Shown here: positions 37,182-47,835 of the stretch, in pieces
Numbering within the stretch: the stretch's first letter is position 1
Layout of the letters: every line of letters begins with the position of its first letter
NCBI GenBank assembly: GCA_003439945.1
Contig: QVRM01006100.1
Location: 72,501-136,500 of the forward strand
DNA: 64,000 nucleotides
From: Dermanyssus gallinae
Taxonomy: Eukaryota > Arthropoda > Arachnida > Mesostigmata > Dermanyssidae
Direction: 5' to 3'
Notes under the pieces: model-generated
The model's input: the letters and a program-made list of their open reading frames with translations, nothing else
Database searches by the model: none
Told to the model about the DNA's origin: nothing
Position numbers and translations under genes: made by a program

Positions 37182-39728
37182 GGCTGGCTGGCTGACTAGT
37201 TAGTTAGTTAGTTAGTTGGGTGGGTGTGAGTCTGTCTTTCTGGTTTGTCTGGTTAGTACCAGCTACCGCCGACGCTGCTGCAGCTGTTGCTGCTGTTGTT
37301 GCTGCAGTTGTTCTTGTTGTTGTTTCTTCTGTTCCTGTTGTATCTTCTTCTGTTGTACTTGTTGTTGTTGTGGTGGTTGTTGTTGCTGTTGCCGCAGCTG
37401 CTCGTCACCTTCGCAGTGCAGTGCAGGTCCTTAGTTCCTCTAGCGCTCTAGTGCGGTCGCTGCAGCACTGAAACCGGCGTCAACAGAGAGTTCACGTTGT
37501 CGTTGTCGTAAGCACGTAGCTAGTTGTCTAGGTCTGGCGGCTTCGGCGATAAATGCCAATATCTAGCCTAGATGGTAGCCGTCAATATGACGATATTCCA
37601 ATCGTCACTATGATAATGATGATGATGCTGCTGATAATGATAATGATGACGATGAGATTATTTCTACTATCAGAAATATAGTTGTTCTTGTTGTGGTGGT
37701 TGTTGCTGTCGTCGTCGTCGTAGTAATTGCTGGTCGTGTTGTTGTTGTTGTTGTTGTTGTCGTCGTAGTACTACCACTTCGGTTGTATTAGTGTATTTGC
37801 ATTAAGAAAAAAAAACAGAACAAACTAAATGCAAAGAATCGGGGAGACGCACGGTCGGGGCGCGGACAGAGGTGGATGGGGAACAGAGAAGAGGAACGGA
37901 ATACAACACAGACGAGATGGGTGGAGATGAGGGGGCGGGGGGGTGGGTGGGGGAGAGGAGCGGGGTTCAGACACGAGTTGGGAAAAACGTTCGATGACAA
38001 ACGCCTTCTTTACTCTTCGTTTACTTTTCGTCGTTGTTCGAAGTGCTTGCCTAATTGTAGCACTAGCAACAATAAGCGCACGGAACACACACACCACTGC
38101 CTAGCTATTGGAAAGATGAGATTGATCGGCAATTTGACGACGAAGACGACGCTTGACGGCGCGACCACGACAACCACCCTAGGCCGGTCGGAGCCTGTAG
38201 CACCACGATCACCACCACGACAACACCACCACCACCACCACTATGCGGAGGGAAACGGACGGTCAGGACAGAATGAAACCTGAACAACTTGGCCACCCGC
38301 TACCAGATCGGGGCAGCAGAAGCAGACACAAAGCCAACCAGAGCCAGAGCCAACGTCTAGGTTGCGATTATTATACGCACTTGTTTTTGGTGGTGGTCAG
38401 TGTCACACACCTTCGCTGCGAGTCGTCGCTGCCTCCTCGAGCCGCCGCGTGTTGTTATCATCTATCGGTTTAACAACTATTTATTTACCTATCTATCTGT
38501 CTATCTATCTATGTATCTGTCTGTCTATCTTTTGCAGAAGAAGCAGTAGTCGTAGTAGTAGTAGTAGTATTGATATTAGAAGTAGCGGCGGCTGCACCAG
38601 CAGCAGCAGTAACAACACCTCTACGACCACTACCACCACCACCACAGCAGCACAACGTGCTTAGAAGCAGCCTCGAATTGCCGCTTAAATCATCGACCGC
38701 ACCGAACCGCACCGCCAGGCAGATGTTAGTCTGCTACAATTCCGCCTACTGCTGCTGCTGCTGCTGTTGGAATATCATGCGCCGGCCCGCCCGGTCACCG
38801 GCCGGGCGGTCGGACGACCCTCATGCGTGCGGCCTCGAATGCATTCATCCGTTCATCGAGACGGAACGGATGAATGCATTTCGCCGGGTCAGTTCATCAA
38901 GAACGGATGCATCCATTCATCGCAGGCAAGCAACAACGAAAGAAGACAAAGCAAACGGCACCACCATCAATCCGTGAAACGGATCCATCAACTCAACTCA
39001 ACGCAGCAAAACAATGCATCCATTCTCGACGGGCTCTCAGCGGCGCGCAGGGTCGTTTCGTCCAGGCGCTTCGTCTGTTTCGTGACCGGGTTCAACCGTT
39101 GCTATAAGTTACGCAGAAAAAAAAATTATATTTATATATGCGTATATAGGTATGCGTATATTAAATATACGTGTATATACTTGCCTGTGTAAGTTTCAAT
39201 TATAATAACTGATCATTGTCCACTTGTTTGTGGTGTGTGCGCGATTATTATTTTACAATCGCGTATGACGACAATCTATTTCAGAGAAGATACACACAGC
39301 GTTTGTTACCTGACTCGTGTAAACACTCTGTAGCTAGACTGAGTTGAGGTGGCGTAAAAAAGGTGCGAGAAAATCCTTCACAAAGCGCAAAGGCAGATTG
39401 ACACACGAACGAGCTCAATTTCCCGCCGACCGCCCGACATCGAGGCGTTGAGGACACCCACCCATCCATATGTTGATGGTGGTGGCAGCGGCAGCGGCGG
39501 TGGCCGCCATAACAAACTGCCGTCCGGCGTTCGCAAACTGTTCGACATCGAAGCACGCATTGGTTTGCTGCTGCTGCTGCTTGCTGTGCTCGTCAAGTTA
39601 TTATTTATTATCCGTCGTGGTTGGTGTTCGTGGCCGCTGAGTAACAGCTTTTTGGCATACCCCTTTGTTCTGGCAGCTAGACAGTTGTGGTCGCCACACA
39701 CACACACACAGAGAGACAGAGACTGATC
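37182..39728. other. divergent promoter region IPO5/EIF3K
   Basis: 2.5 kb between two head-to-head start codons. Contains a GTTA run just before the IPO5 ATG, TTG/CTG tracts (37270-37400, 37685-37765), CCA/CAC tracts (38215-38242, 38625-38645), CTAT repeats (38488-38530), a GC-rich palindrome (38787-38812) and a perfect hairpin (38838-38880). No conserved gene recognised. Confidence 0.6.
38838..38880. repeat. perfect 16-bp inverted repeat
   Basis: AATGCATTCATCCGTT (38838-38853) and AACGGATGAATGCATT (38865-38880), loop 11 nt. Just upstream, 38787-38812 has a second GC-only palindrome (CGCCCGG...CCGGGCG). Both lie about 0.9 kb before the EIF3K start. Confidence 0.9.
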
Positions 39729-40991
39729 ATGGCGTTCTTCGACACTCAACACATTCCGCCGAAGGAGGACGTTGACATGGCCAGGGCCGAAGTAGCGAGA
39801 ATGCTTCAGGAGCTTGACAGGTTCGTAGCATAGCAGCCCGCAGACACTGACACTCCGTCTGCGTCTATTCTACCATAGAAGTTTTCACATAAGCTCGTGT
39901 GCAATTACTCGAGTGAACGCCTACTGCACGTATACCGGGAAGTCGCTGTTATCCGTACACATTATAAGTATAATTCCTTGCTCTACTATAATTCATTTTT
40001 TGTTTTGTTTCTGAGATCTCGAATTATACTACTCTACCTACATGCGTTCGATTCGTTTGCCTGCCTTCCTTCGTCTGCCTGGCTGTCAAACTAACGTAGT
40101 CGAGTGTTGTTTGTTGGCCAATTTGCTGTCGATTCTTTGTGCAGATACAACCCTGAAAATCTACCCTTCCTAGAGGATTACGTCGATCTCCAGTGCAAGG
40201 CGAACTTCTACGATTTGGAAGCCAACCTTGCTGTTTTGAAGCTGTATCAGTTCAACCCAGCGCTTGTAAAGCTTCAGGTATTGAGCGTGGATGGTAGTTT
40301 TTTTTTGTAGTTACGTAGCTGGACCTCTCCATACGAGCAATCACTGGGAGCAATTATGCTGATCCTCAGGTAAACAAACCATTAAGACATGGGTAGAAGC
40401 TGCACCGGGCTCGGGTCTGGTGATGCTCATTTTGGGGTCGAGCTGAACTTTACGTTGTATACACTATACGTATTGTGTCGTTAGAGGCAAGATGCACCAG
40501 TGCAACCGATAGCTAATTAAACATTAGCATATTTTAAGAAATAGAACGCAAGTGTAAATAAGGGCAACACATGTGCGATTTGTTTCCATATGATAGGTGC
40601 GTTTTCATATATATATACGCAAGGCGAGCACTGCCGAGTGTGCAAATGTATTGTAAATGATTAATAAATCATCGCAATATATATATATATATATATACAT
40701 TCAAGTGTCAAAAGAGTGCACATCTCGGGGACTCTATGGCCTTCCGTCTCTTTTGAGACCTTAAAGGACCCAGGTTAAATTATCGAGGATGTTGTTAGTA
40801 GAGTACGTAAATATTTCAAATTTGCTACCGGGAACCCATGTTGTGGCATTTTTTTCGTACCTAGAGTACAATTGTTTACATCCATTGTTAGTTAAATAAA
40901 TGTGTGATACCCAATATATGTACTGTGCTACACTATGTCTGAATACACCTTATCAATCATATGTCAATGTATGGATACACTACTCATACAT

Positions 40992-41028
<37 letters not shown>

Positions 41029-41309
41029 TACACCTAACGTGCTGACATATCTATTGTGGCTTTACGTAATTAGATCGTGGCGCAGATTCTGCTGAAGGCA
41101 CTGACCAATTTGCCTCATTCGGACTTCGTTCTCTGCAAGTGCCTCATTGATTTGAACCATCTTCAGGATAGGACCATCAGCACGATAATGCGGCTACACA
41201 GGTATTTTTCTTTGTCTTGTCAAGACAGGCGCGTTCTAAACACGGCGCTGCTTCATGTTTGAGAACAACATAGGTGCATTCATTTTTTCAACGTGATTGT
41301 CATTGCGCA

Positions 41310-41341
<32 letters not shown>

Positions 41342-41721
41342 ACGCACTTTTTACTAACGATATGATGACGGCGAACTACTTCAGTGACGTCGAGCAGTTG
41401 GAGTTGCAGCGGGTGTGGTCTACCGTATCGAGTGACCTTCGTGAGGCCGAAGCTGTGCTCGGCTTTGAAGATTCGCTCCGCAACTATATTGGTATCGTGG
41501 TGAACATGACTTACCAGCGAATCGACAAGCGCATGCTGTGCGAATTTCTCAACGTCAAAGAAAAGGACCTCAAGACCTGGATGGATCGTTTCGGCTGGAA
41601 GGCGCAGGGTGTCAACGACATCAACATCCAGAACCACGAAGAGAGCATCAAAACTAGATCTATTCTCGAGCATATTGGATTCGAGACTGTCGAAGAGATC
41701 ATGGTCACCTGCAGCCGTTGA
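39729..41721 (+). CDS. EIF3K: eukaryotic translation initiation factor 3 subunit K
   Basis: Small PCI/winged-helix subunit of the eIF3 complex, which binds the 40S ribosome. Four exons: 39729-39820, 40145-40277, 41074-41201 and 41385-41721, all GT-AG, giving 229 residues (human 218). Landmarks: [17 protein letters not shown] across the first junction, [42 protein letters not shown], then [20 protein letters not shown] and WMDRFGW with [10 protein letters not shown] before the C-terminus. The N-terminus is about 11 residues longer than human. AATAAA at 41812-41817 is a good polyadenylation signal 90 bp after the stop. Intron 2 holds the second copy of the 56-bp element. Confidence 0.96.
40623..40678 (+). 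repeat. 56-bp TA-flanked conserved element, copy 2
   Basis: Begins GGCGAGCACTGCCGAGTGTG and ends AATAAATCATCGCAAT. Two substitutions relative to copies 1 and 3, no indel. TATATATACGCAA precedes it and a pure (TA)n follows directly. In EIF3K intron 2, sense orientation. Confidence 0.9.
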
Positions 41722-41811
41722 ACCCGACGGGTCACATGCAGAATTGAAATAGCAACCATAATATTGTAGTGTCCACATTGATATCATTATTATAATTTGC
41801 AAATGTGTAAG

Positions 41812-41817
41812 AATAAA
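41812..41817 (+). promoter_or_regulatory. EIF3K polyadenylation signal
   Basis: AATAAA 90 bp after the EIF3K stop codon. Confidence 0.7.
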
Positions 41818-41821
41818 TTCC

Positions 41822-43290
41822 AAGTGTGGGCGCTGTACGGTGAAATCTTCAAGACTTGTTCATTCCACTGGCTGTACTGTAGTACAAAAAAAGAAATCTA
41901 TAAAACTATGCTAGTAAATAATTTCATATTTCTTTAAATTGCGAGGTTACGTCAGAGCTATATTGGTATGATATTCTGCAGATAACTGTTGAATTCTCAC
42001 TCATAGCATGGAAATTCTACCGGCTCGTACTTAATTCGGACGAATCATCTTATGTATGTACATGCAAATGTTTTTGCTGTTTTAACATACTCGTTTCGAT
42101 GGCTTGCAACATCCTCTAGGCAACATCAGCATGAAAAAGATTGATACGTTTATAATAGAGTGACATTTTTGCATCAGTCGGTAAGTTCCGTTTTGGCGCT
42201 AAAAGCTTAATTGCTTTCTCAGAAGGCAAATAATTAGAAAATGCAAAAGTGCAAATTCGGGGTGTTTGCTACACGAGTTCCAAAACGATTTCAACGTTGC
42301 TGTAAGTTGTCGAAACATTTGCACCGTCTCGACGACTCGCTCAGCGAACGGACCTGCCGACCTAAAAATGGTTTGCCAAGTTTCGTGTAGGAGATTTCAA
42401 CATGAACGATGAATAAGATCCGGTCAAAAGACACAGACAGTTCCCAGATCAGCATTCTCAAAAAAATTAATCAAACGCATCTACTTCCGTGAACATGAGA
42501 GATAATTTTTTACCAAGAGAACGCGCTTGACTTGAAAAATCAAATCTTTTGAGGACGTTTTACAATGAGGTAAACACTTTTTGCCTCCAGGAAACAAGAC
42601 TTTTACAAAATAGGGATCAAAGCCGGTTGATCGTTGGCAAGATGCCATTAAAAGTGGGAGAGAGAATATATTGATGATTGAGTAAACCCGCATGTTCTCG
42701 CAAATTCGTTTCTTGCTTTAGGCAAAAAGCATTAACAAAAACATAAGATAAAAACTTTTGCATTAACCCAATATCCATACAGAGTGTCGAATAGTACATA
42801 TTTTAATAGGCCACGGAACTCATTACAATTAGGTGTTAAAACGGCATGGCTTTGCAAATGACATTGTTCTGCAAAATGCACTATTGCGAGAGAGTCAGTT
42901 CTTCGATAGCGAATTGGACAAACGGGCGTGTTGTCTAAAGGTTATCTATCGTTGGCAAGCAGAACGTTAATAGCCTTATTATTAGAAAATTACACACATT
43001 AGAATTCTATACTATCTAATTAGGCCATTACATTTAACAGCCTGAACACTTTGTCATTACAGTGTGCAAACAAAGTTAAATTTGCGGAGTAAATATTGCA
43101 AGTACATATAGCAAAAATTTCGTTGCTTTATTATTTAGTAATATTTATTATTTAAGCATTTGGAGCCAACGCAAAGCTTTCGCCGTACACACTCAAAATA
43201 TATCAAGCATTTTCTGAACCGCACCAGATTCTCAATTGACTCAAGGTCTGAAGGAAAAAATTCAGGCGAGGTTTACTTGGACTTTATTTG
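41822..43290. other. intergenic between EIF3K and LINE
   Basis: AT-rich. 42180-42320 matches 62675-62815 (listed as a dispersed repeat). No gene seen. Confidence 0.55.
42180..42320 (+). repeat. dispersed repeat D, copy 1
   Basis: Shares TTTGGCGCTAAAAGCTTAAT, an AATAATTA block and TGCTGTAAGTTGTCGAAACA, in the same order, with 62675-62815. Divergence is substantial. Class unknown. Confidence 0.55.
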
Positions 43291-44360
43291 GACTCTTCGC
43301 GGATGGAGTCTGGTTTATTTACAATACAATACAAGTCTCTTTTATTAAAAAGGGGTTTTAACAAGTCACATATTTTGTCGTCGTCCCGTGCGCGGCGGGC
43401 CAGGCGCCACGCAAAAGCATTGTTAACGACTTCGGCATTGGCTATTTCCAGTGCGTGAATAGTTACGCCGCTCCCTAAGTTGTTCGTCCTTACAGTGAAA
43501 AACTTTGAAAGTCGATTTTCTTTTATGATCTGTCTAAAAATACGAGTGTCAACCCGTCGTTGGTACTCCTCTACACTAGGGAGTACAATTTCGGCACGAA
43601 CAATTTTGCAGCGCCAGGACAGACGCTTAATGAACCTGTCCTGCACGCGTTGCAACAGTGCCACATCTTTCCCATGGAAGGGTGCCCAGACATGAGCGCA
43701 GTACGTGAGTTTCGGTACTACTATTGTTTCGTACAGTTTTATATACATTTTAAGGTCCTGCAAGATAAACGTTCTAAGAAGAAGGTTGCACAGTCGAGTC
43801 GCTGCAGTCGCTGTTTCCACAATATGTTGCCGGAACTTAAGTTGGCGATCAAACGTCACTCCCAGGTCTTTGTACGCATTGACTTCATTTATAATGTTTC
43901 CGTCCAAGTAATACTTAGCATCATCAGGAATGGTCTTTAAAATTGCGCATTTTGGAACAGATAACTCCATTCGGTTAGCTTTGGACCAGCTGGATATGAG
44001 ATTGACTGCTTTCTGCAGTTCCGTTCGATCCCGGTCACTGTGTACTTCGGTATAAACCTTGAGATCATCAGCATACATTTTGTAAGTGACATTGAGTGCG
44101 CTGAGAGCACGACCTAGATCAGTGACAAAGATCGCGTACAATAATGGGCCTAAGCAAGAGCCCTGAGGGACTCCTGACGTACATCGCCCGCTGCTGGATA
44201 AGGAATCATCAACTCTCACCCTGAAAGTTCTGTCTGACAAGTATGCATTGAGCCACTTGATTATACGAGGGCCGATTCCAAGTGAAGCAATTTTTACCAG
44301 CAGAAGCGTATGGTCAACCCTGTCAAAGGCGCGCGAGAAGTCAAAGTACAGTACATGGAG
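43284..44360 (-). mobile_element. 5'-truncated CR1/jockey-like LINE
   Basis: An unbroken frame reads, after a non-homologous start, VLYFDFSRAFDRVDH (first catalytic Asp block), TSGVPQGSCLGPLLYAIF, YKMYADDLKVYTE (YADD), NRMELSVPKCAIL and LGVTFDRQLKF, then the thumb and C-terminal region (LLRTFILQDLKMYIKLYETI, LTYCAHVWAPF, RVQDRFIKRLSWRC). Truncation lies near 44350, where unrelated AT-rich sequence (44360-44432) happens to supply an ATG. The intact frame implies recent insertion. The 3' end shows (TTGTA)3 next to AATAAA. Confidence 0.9.
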
Positions 44361-44439
44361 GGTGACAATATATAAATAAAATACAATAAAAAAAGTAAAT
44401 ACTAAAAGAAGTAAATAAATACAGTTATACAAGAATTCC

Positions 44440-45585
44440 CTATATAACCCGCCCGCATGAACGTCAGGATCGTTTCTTCGAGATTGTTTCGGCTTTCAGT
44501 GCGCACCTGCTTAATCAGCCCTTATTAATTTCCTGTCGAGTTAACTGTATAAATATATAGCACATTTCTGAGCTGGACCTTACCATATCTGTTGGTGGAT
44601 GTTATAGAAGGTCTTCACTGGAGAATGTGGTGCCACCACAGCGAAGCGCCAGCACACAACAGCGCTGTGGTACGGACTTGCCTAGTCGTTAGGTCCGCGT
44701 ATCAATTTATTAGCTGAGGTGAGCCTATTGCTTGGCCACCTCAGTTACAAAGTTTCAACTTATTTCTTCCAAGCTACTTAGAGAGTCTGATGTGCAAGAC
44801 TCTAGTCCTTACTGGAATTGTTCTAAAAAGATTAGTACTATTTGAACGCGTGCCACATCATTTCAATTGGTACAGAACTTACATAATACTTGACGACCGC
44901 CTTTTTGAGCAGGTAATGTACAGTATGCTGTATATATGCTCTCTCTTCTGATATTCTTTTCACTTCAACCATCAAACCTAAATTGCATCGCGACTACAAA
45001 GCGAACCACCATCGGGCTTGGAACCAAAATTATTCTTATCAAGTGCACATAATTGTTTTTTCTTATTACCGTGATAGTTAAGTCTCAAGCTACTGAACGT
45101 AAATGAAAAATTAAACATGACCAAATCTCAATATTTGCAAACATTTCTCAATATGACTTAATTTGCTCCGCTACTTAACTTTGGTTTTGCTTTTTGACGA
45201 ATCAGAATTTTCTTTCAGAATAAGCCGCATGTTGAGTTTCTCGATAAAATCGTTCTCTAACAGTCACACCCTTTGGTCTGGGTAGTGTGGGACTCTTAAA
45301 CCCACTAAAAACCTGGTGACCCCCTAACCTACATGACCGGGATACTTGTGGTATTACTTCAGTGCATGTAGGGAGCCGCTAGTTTGGCTCTCAATGTTCG
45401 GCCTAGCAACGCTCCATGCGTTGCCGCCTCTGGATGTTGGTGCGCGTACATGGACTTACATTTAATACATCTCGCTAACATTTGTTGGAAGGACCTTAAA
45501 GTTGATTAACATGTGGGATTTTTCTGAACAGCTGAGGAAGTGGACAAGTATAGTATGCATACATATCGGCACACTCAATGAGAGG
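44440..45585. other. intergenic between LINE and TRAPPC3
   Basis: No gene recognised. A motif GTGGGACT...CCCACTAAA at about 45286-45309 recurs at 29070 and 47996. Confidence 0.5.
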
Positions 45586-45589
45586 CAGC

Positions 45590-45595
45590 TTTATT
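45590..45595 (-). promoter_or_regulatory. possible TRAPPC3 polyadenylation signal
   Basis: Minus-strand AATAAA, about 280 bp after the TRAPPC3 stop. Confidence 0.4.
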
Positions 45596-45876
45596 AAACT
45601 TTCTCTCTCTCACTCTTTCAATATATATGTGTATATATATATAGGCGATCTTTCAAACAGTCATCTTAGCTAGGAATGGTCGTACTGGAGAGTGACCGAC
45701 CGAGGTTCAGAGCGACTGGTGACGGAGGGCAAGTGCCATGAACTTTGTATTCGGCAGACGGCAATCGTCCTTTACAGCGTGTGGCGTCGTCAAGCTGCGT
45801 CTGAACACGCTGTGCTCGAAGACACATGCTGAAGCCATTCTGCTGCTCTTTCTTCTGTTTTCTATCTGTCTGTCTC

Positions 45877-46806
45877 TCAGTTCTCGCCGACAGGAATGGC
45901 GTCCTCCATTTTCTTCACCATCCGAATACGAAGTTCGGTTGAGGCGTCGCCACGAAGTGTGTCCTGTACAAACCAGCACAAGACCTCCATCTGCACCTGC
46001 AATCCAGTCGCAGCAAAAGCGAAACAAAATATGGGCGGCGGATGGCAAGAAGCATGGCCGGACCAGAACAACTTCGTTAGCGATACACGACACGTCACCA
46101 CTAGGCCTCATATCATTATTTTAACTGTCACTACACCCAAATTGTAAATGTCATTGTAGCATGTGAGATAGAACTAGGTAAAGGCCATTTCCATCACAGA
46201 AACTTTGCTATAACAAAAAAGGTGATCGTCAACCACTACGAAATAGTTCTGGGTGCTACCTTTACGTGCGCGAATATAATATAAGCCAGCGAAAGTATTC
46301 GAGTGAAAGTGACAACAACCGTAAATAATATGAACAACAGTTGATATCTTAATTATTATATTAAATAAACCTTAAAATTCTTAAAATTATATTATTAACA
46401 TAAATTAACCGCGGAAGTTGCCTACGACTATATATAAGAAGTATTGCGGACTCCAGAAGGCAATCTTTGCGTTTTGTTTTCGTGCCAAAATCGGCTACTA
46501 AATCATTATTTAGTTGCCCCTTATCAAAGCTATGCGGACGACAATTAACTGCAACACGTTAGTAAAACTAGCTGCCCGTTGTGAAGTAAATTCTAAACAA
46601 AATAACCTCATTGTAAAAAAAACATATCAAAATGTACCACATAAGTGCAGTGGATCAAATCGTTTTTCAATTAGATTCTTTGGTTTAGAATTTTAATAAA
46701 TTATTTTGTTTAGAATTCGCTTCACAACTAACAGACAGTTTTACTAACGTGCAGTACTTGTCGTCCGCATAACTGTGATAGGTGGCAACTAAATAATGAT
46801 TTAGTA

Positions 46807-46842
<36 letters not shown>

Positions 46843-47766
46843 TCTCCCAGAAAAAAATCGAGAGCGATATAAGGCATTGTAGAGCTCGTTGAAGCAGATA
46901 TTTTTTCAATGAAACATGGTCTCTGAGAAGTCTGGTTTCGGAATGACATCGATATTACTAATATCCGTGACACTGGTGTTGTTGCCCGATACATGAGCAC
47001 CAAATGTGCAATTGCGAGACAATCAGTCCGTCTACACAGAAACTAAGCACATCGTCGTGTTTGTGCGAAAATGCAACTTCTTCTGAAGAACATATAACAC
47101 CGGCTAGAAGATTTCACGATCATTTTGGTACCAAATCTACGGCGATCCAATATCTCGTTGCGGAGAAATTAAGGTTGTTTGGCGATCGTGTCGAGATTGA
47201 ATGCATGCATAACTTAACTCCTCCATCAGATAAACTCACTCTATGTCATTTATGCATACTCTCAATCTCGACATGCCTGCCGAAAAATCTTAATTACTTC
47301 CCAACCACGGCTAACTTTTATGCTAACATTATCCTCATGAAATGCGCATTTGGGCGTTCAAAGCTGACATGCGCATCGTCATGGAACGCGCATGCAAGCT
47401 TTGAGCACTGTGAGTGATCGTAGGGTTATGATTTTGAGGTATTGGGTGTGAAAGCTAATAAGATAACTTCATTTTTTACAACTCATCTTCTAAACGACCA
47501 TGTCGCATCTTCTGGCCGGCGTTAATGTTATTCAAAAGAATTTTCTCACGAACACGATGATGTGCTTAGTATGGGAGGACTGGTTATCTATCTGGCAATT
47601 GCACATTTTGTGCTTCTATATCGGGCAATAACGCCAGTGTCACAGATTTTAGTAATATCACTCTCACTCCAAAACAAGACTTCTCAGGAACCATGTCCCA
47701 TTGAAAAAAATTTTGCTTTAGCGAGCCCTACAAATCCTTACATCACTCTAACATCTTCCTGGGAAA

Positions 47767-47835
<69 letters not shown>

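Noticed and set aside
35172..37199. 675-codon plus-strand open frame
   Set aside because: Exact antisense of IPO5 exon 1; low-complexity R/H/E/V-rich translation caused by GC-rich codons.
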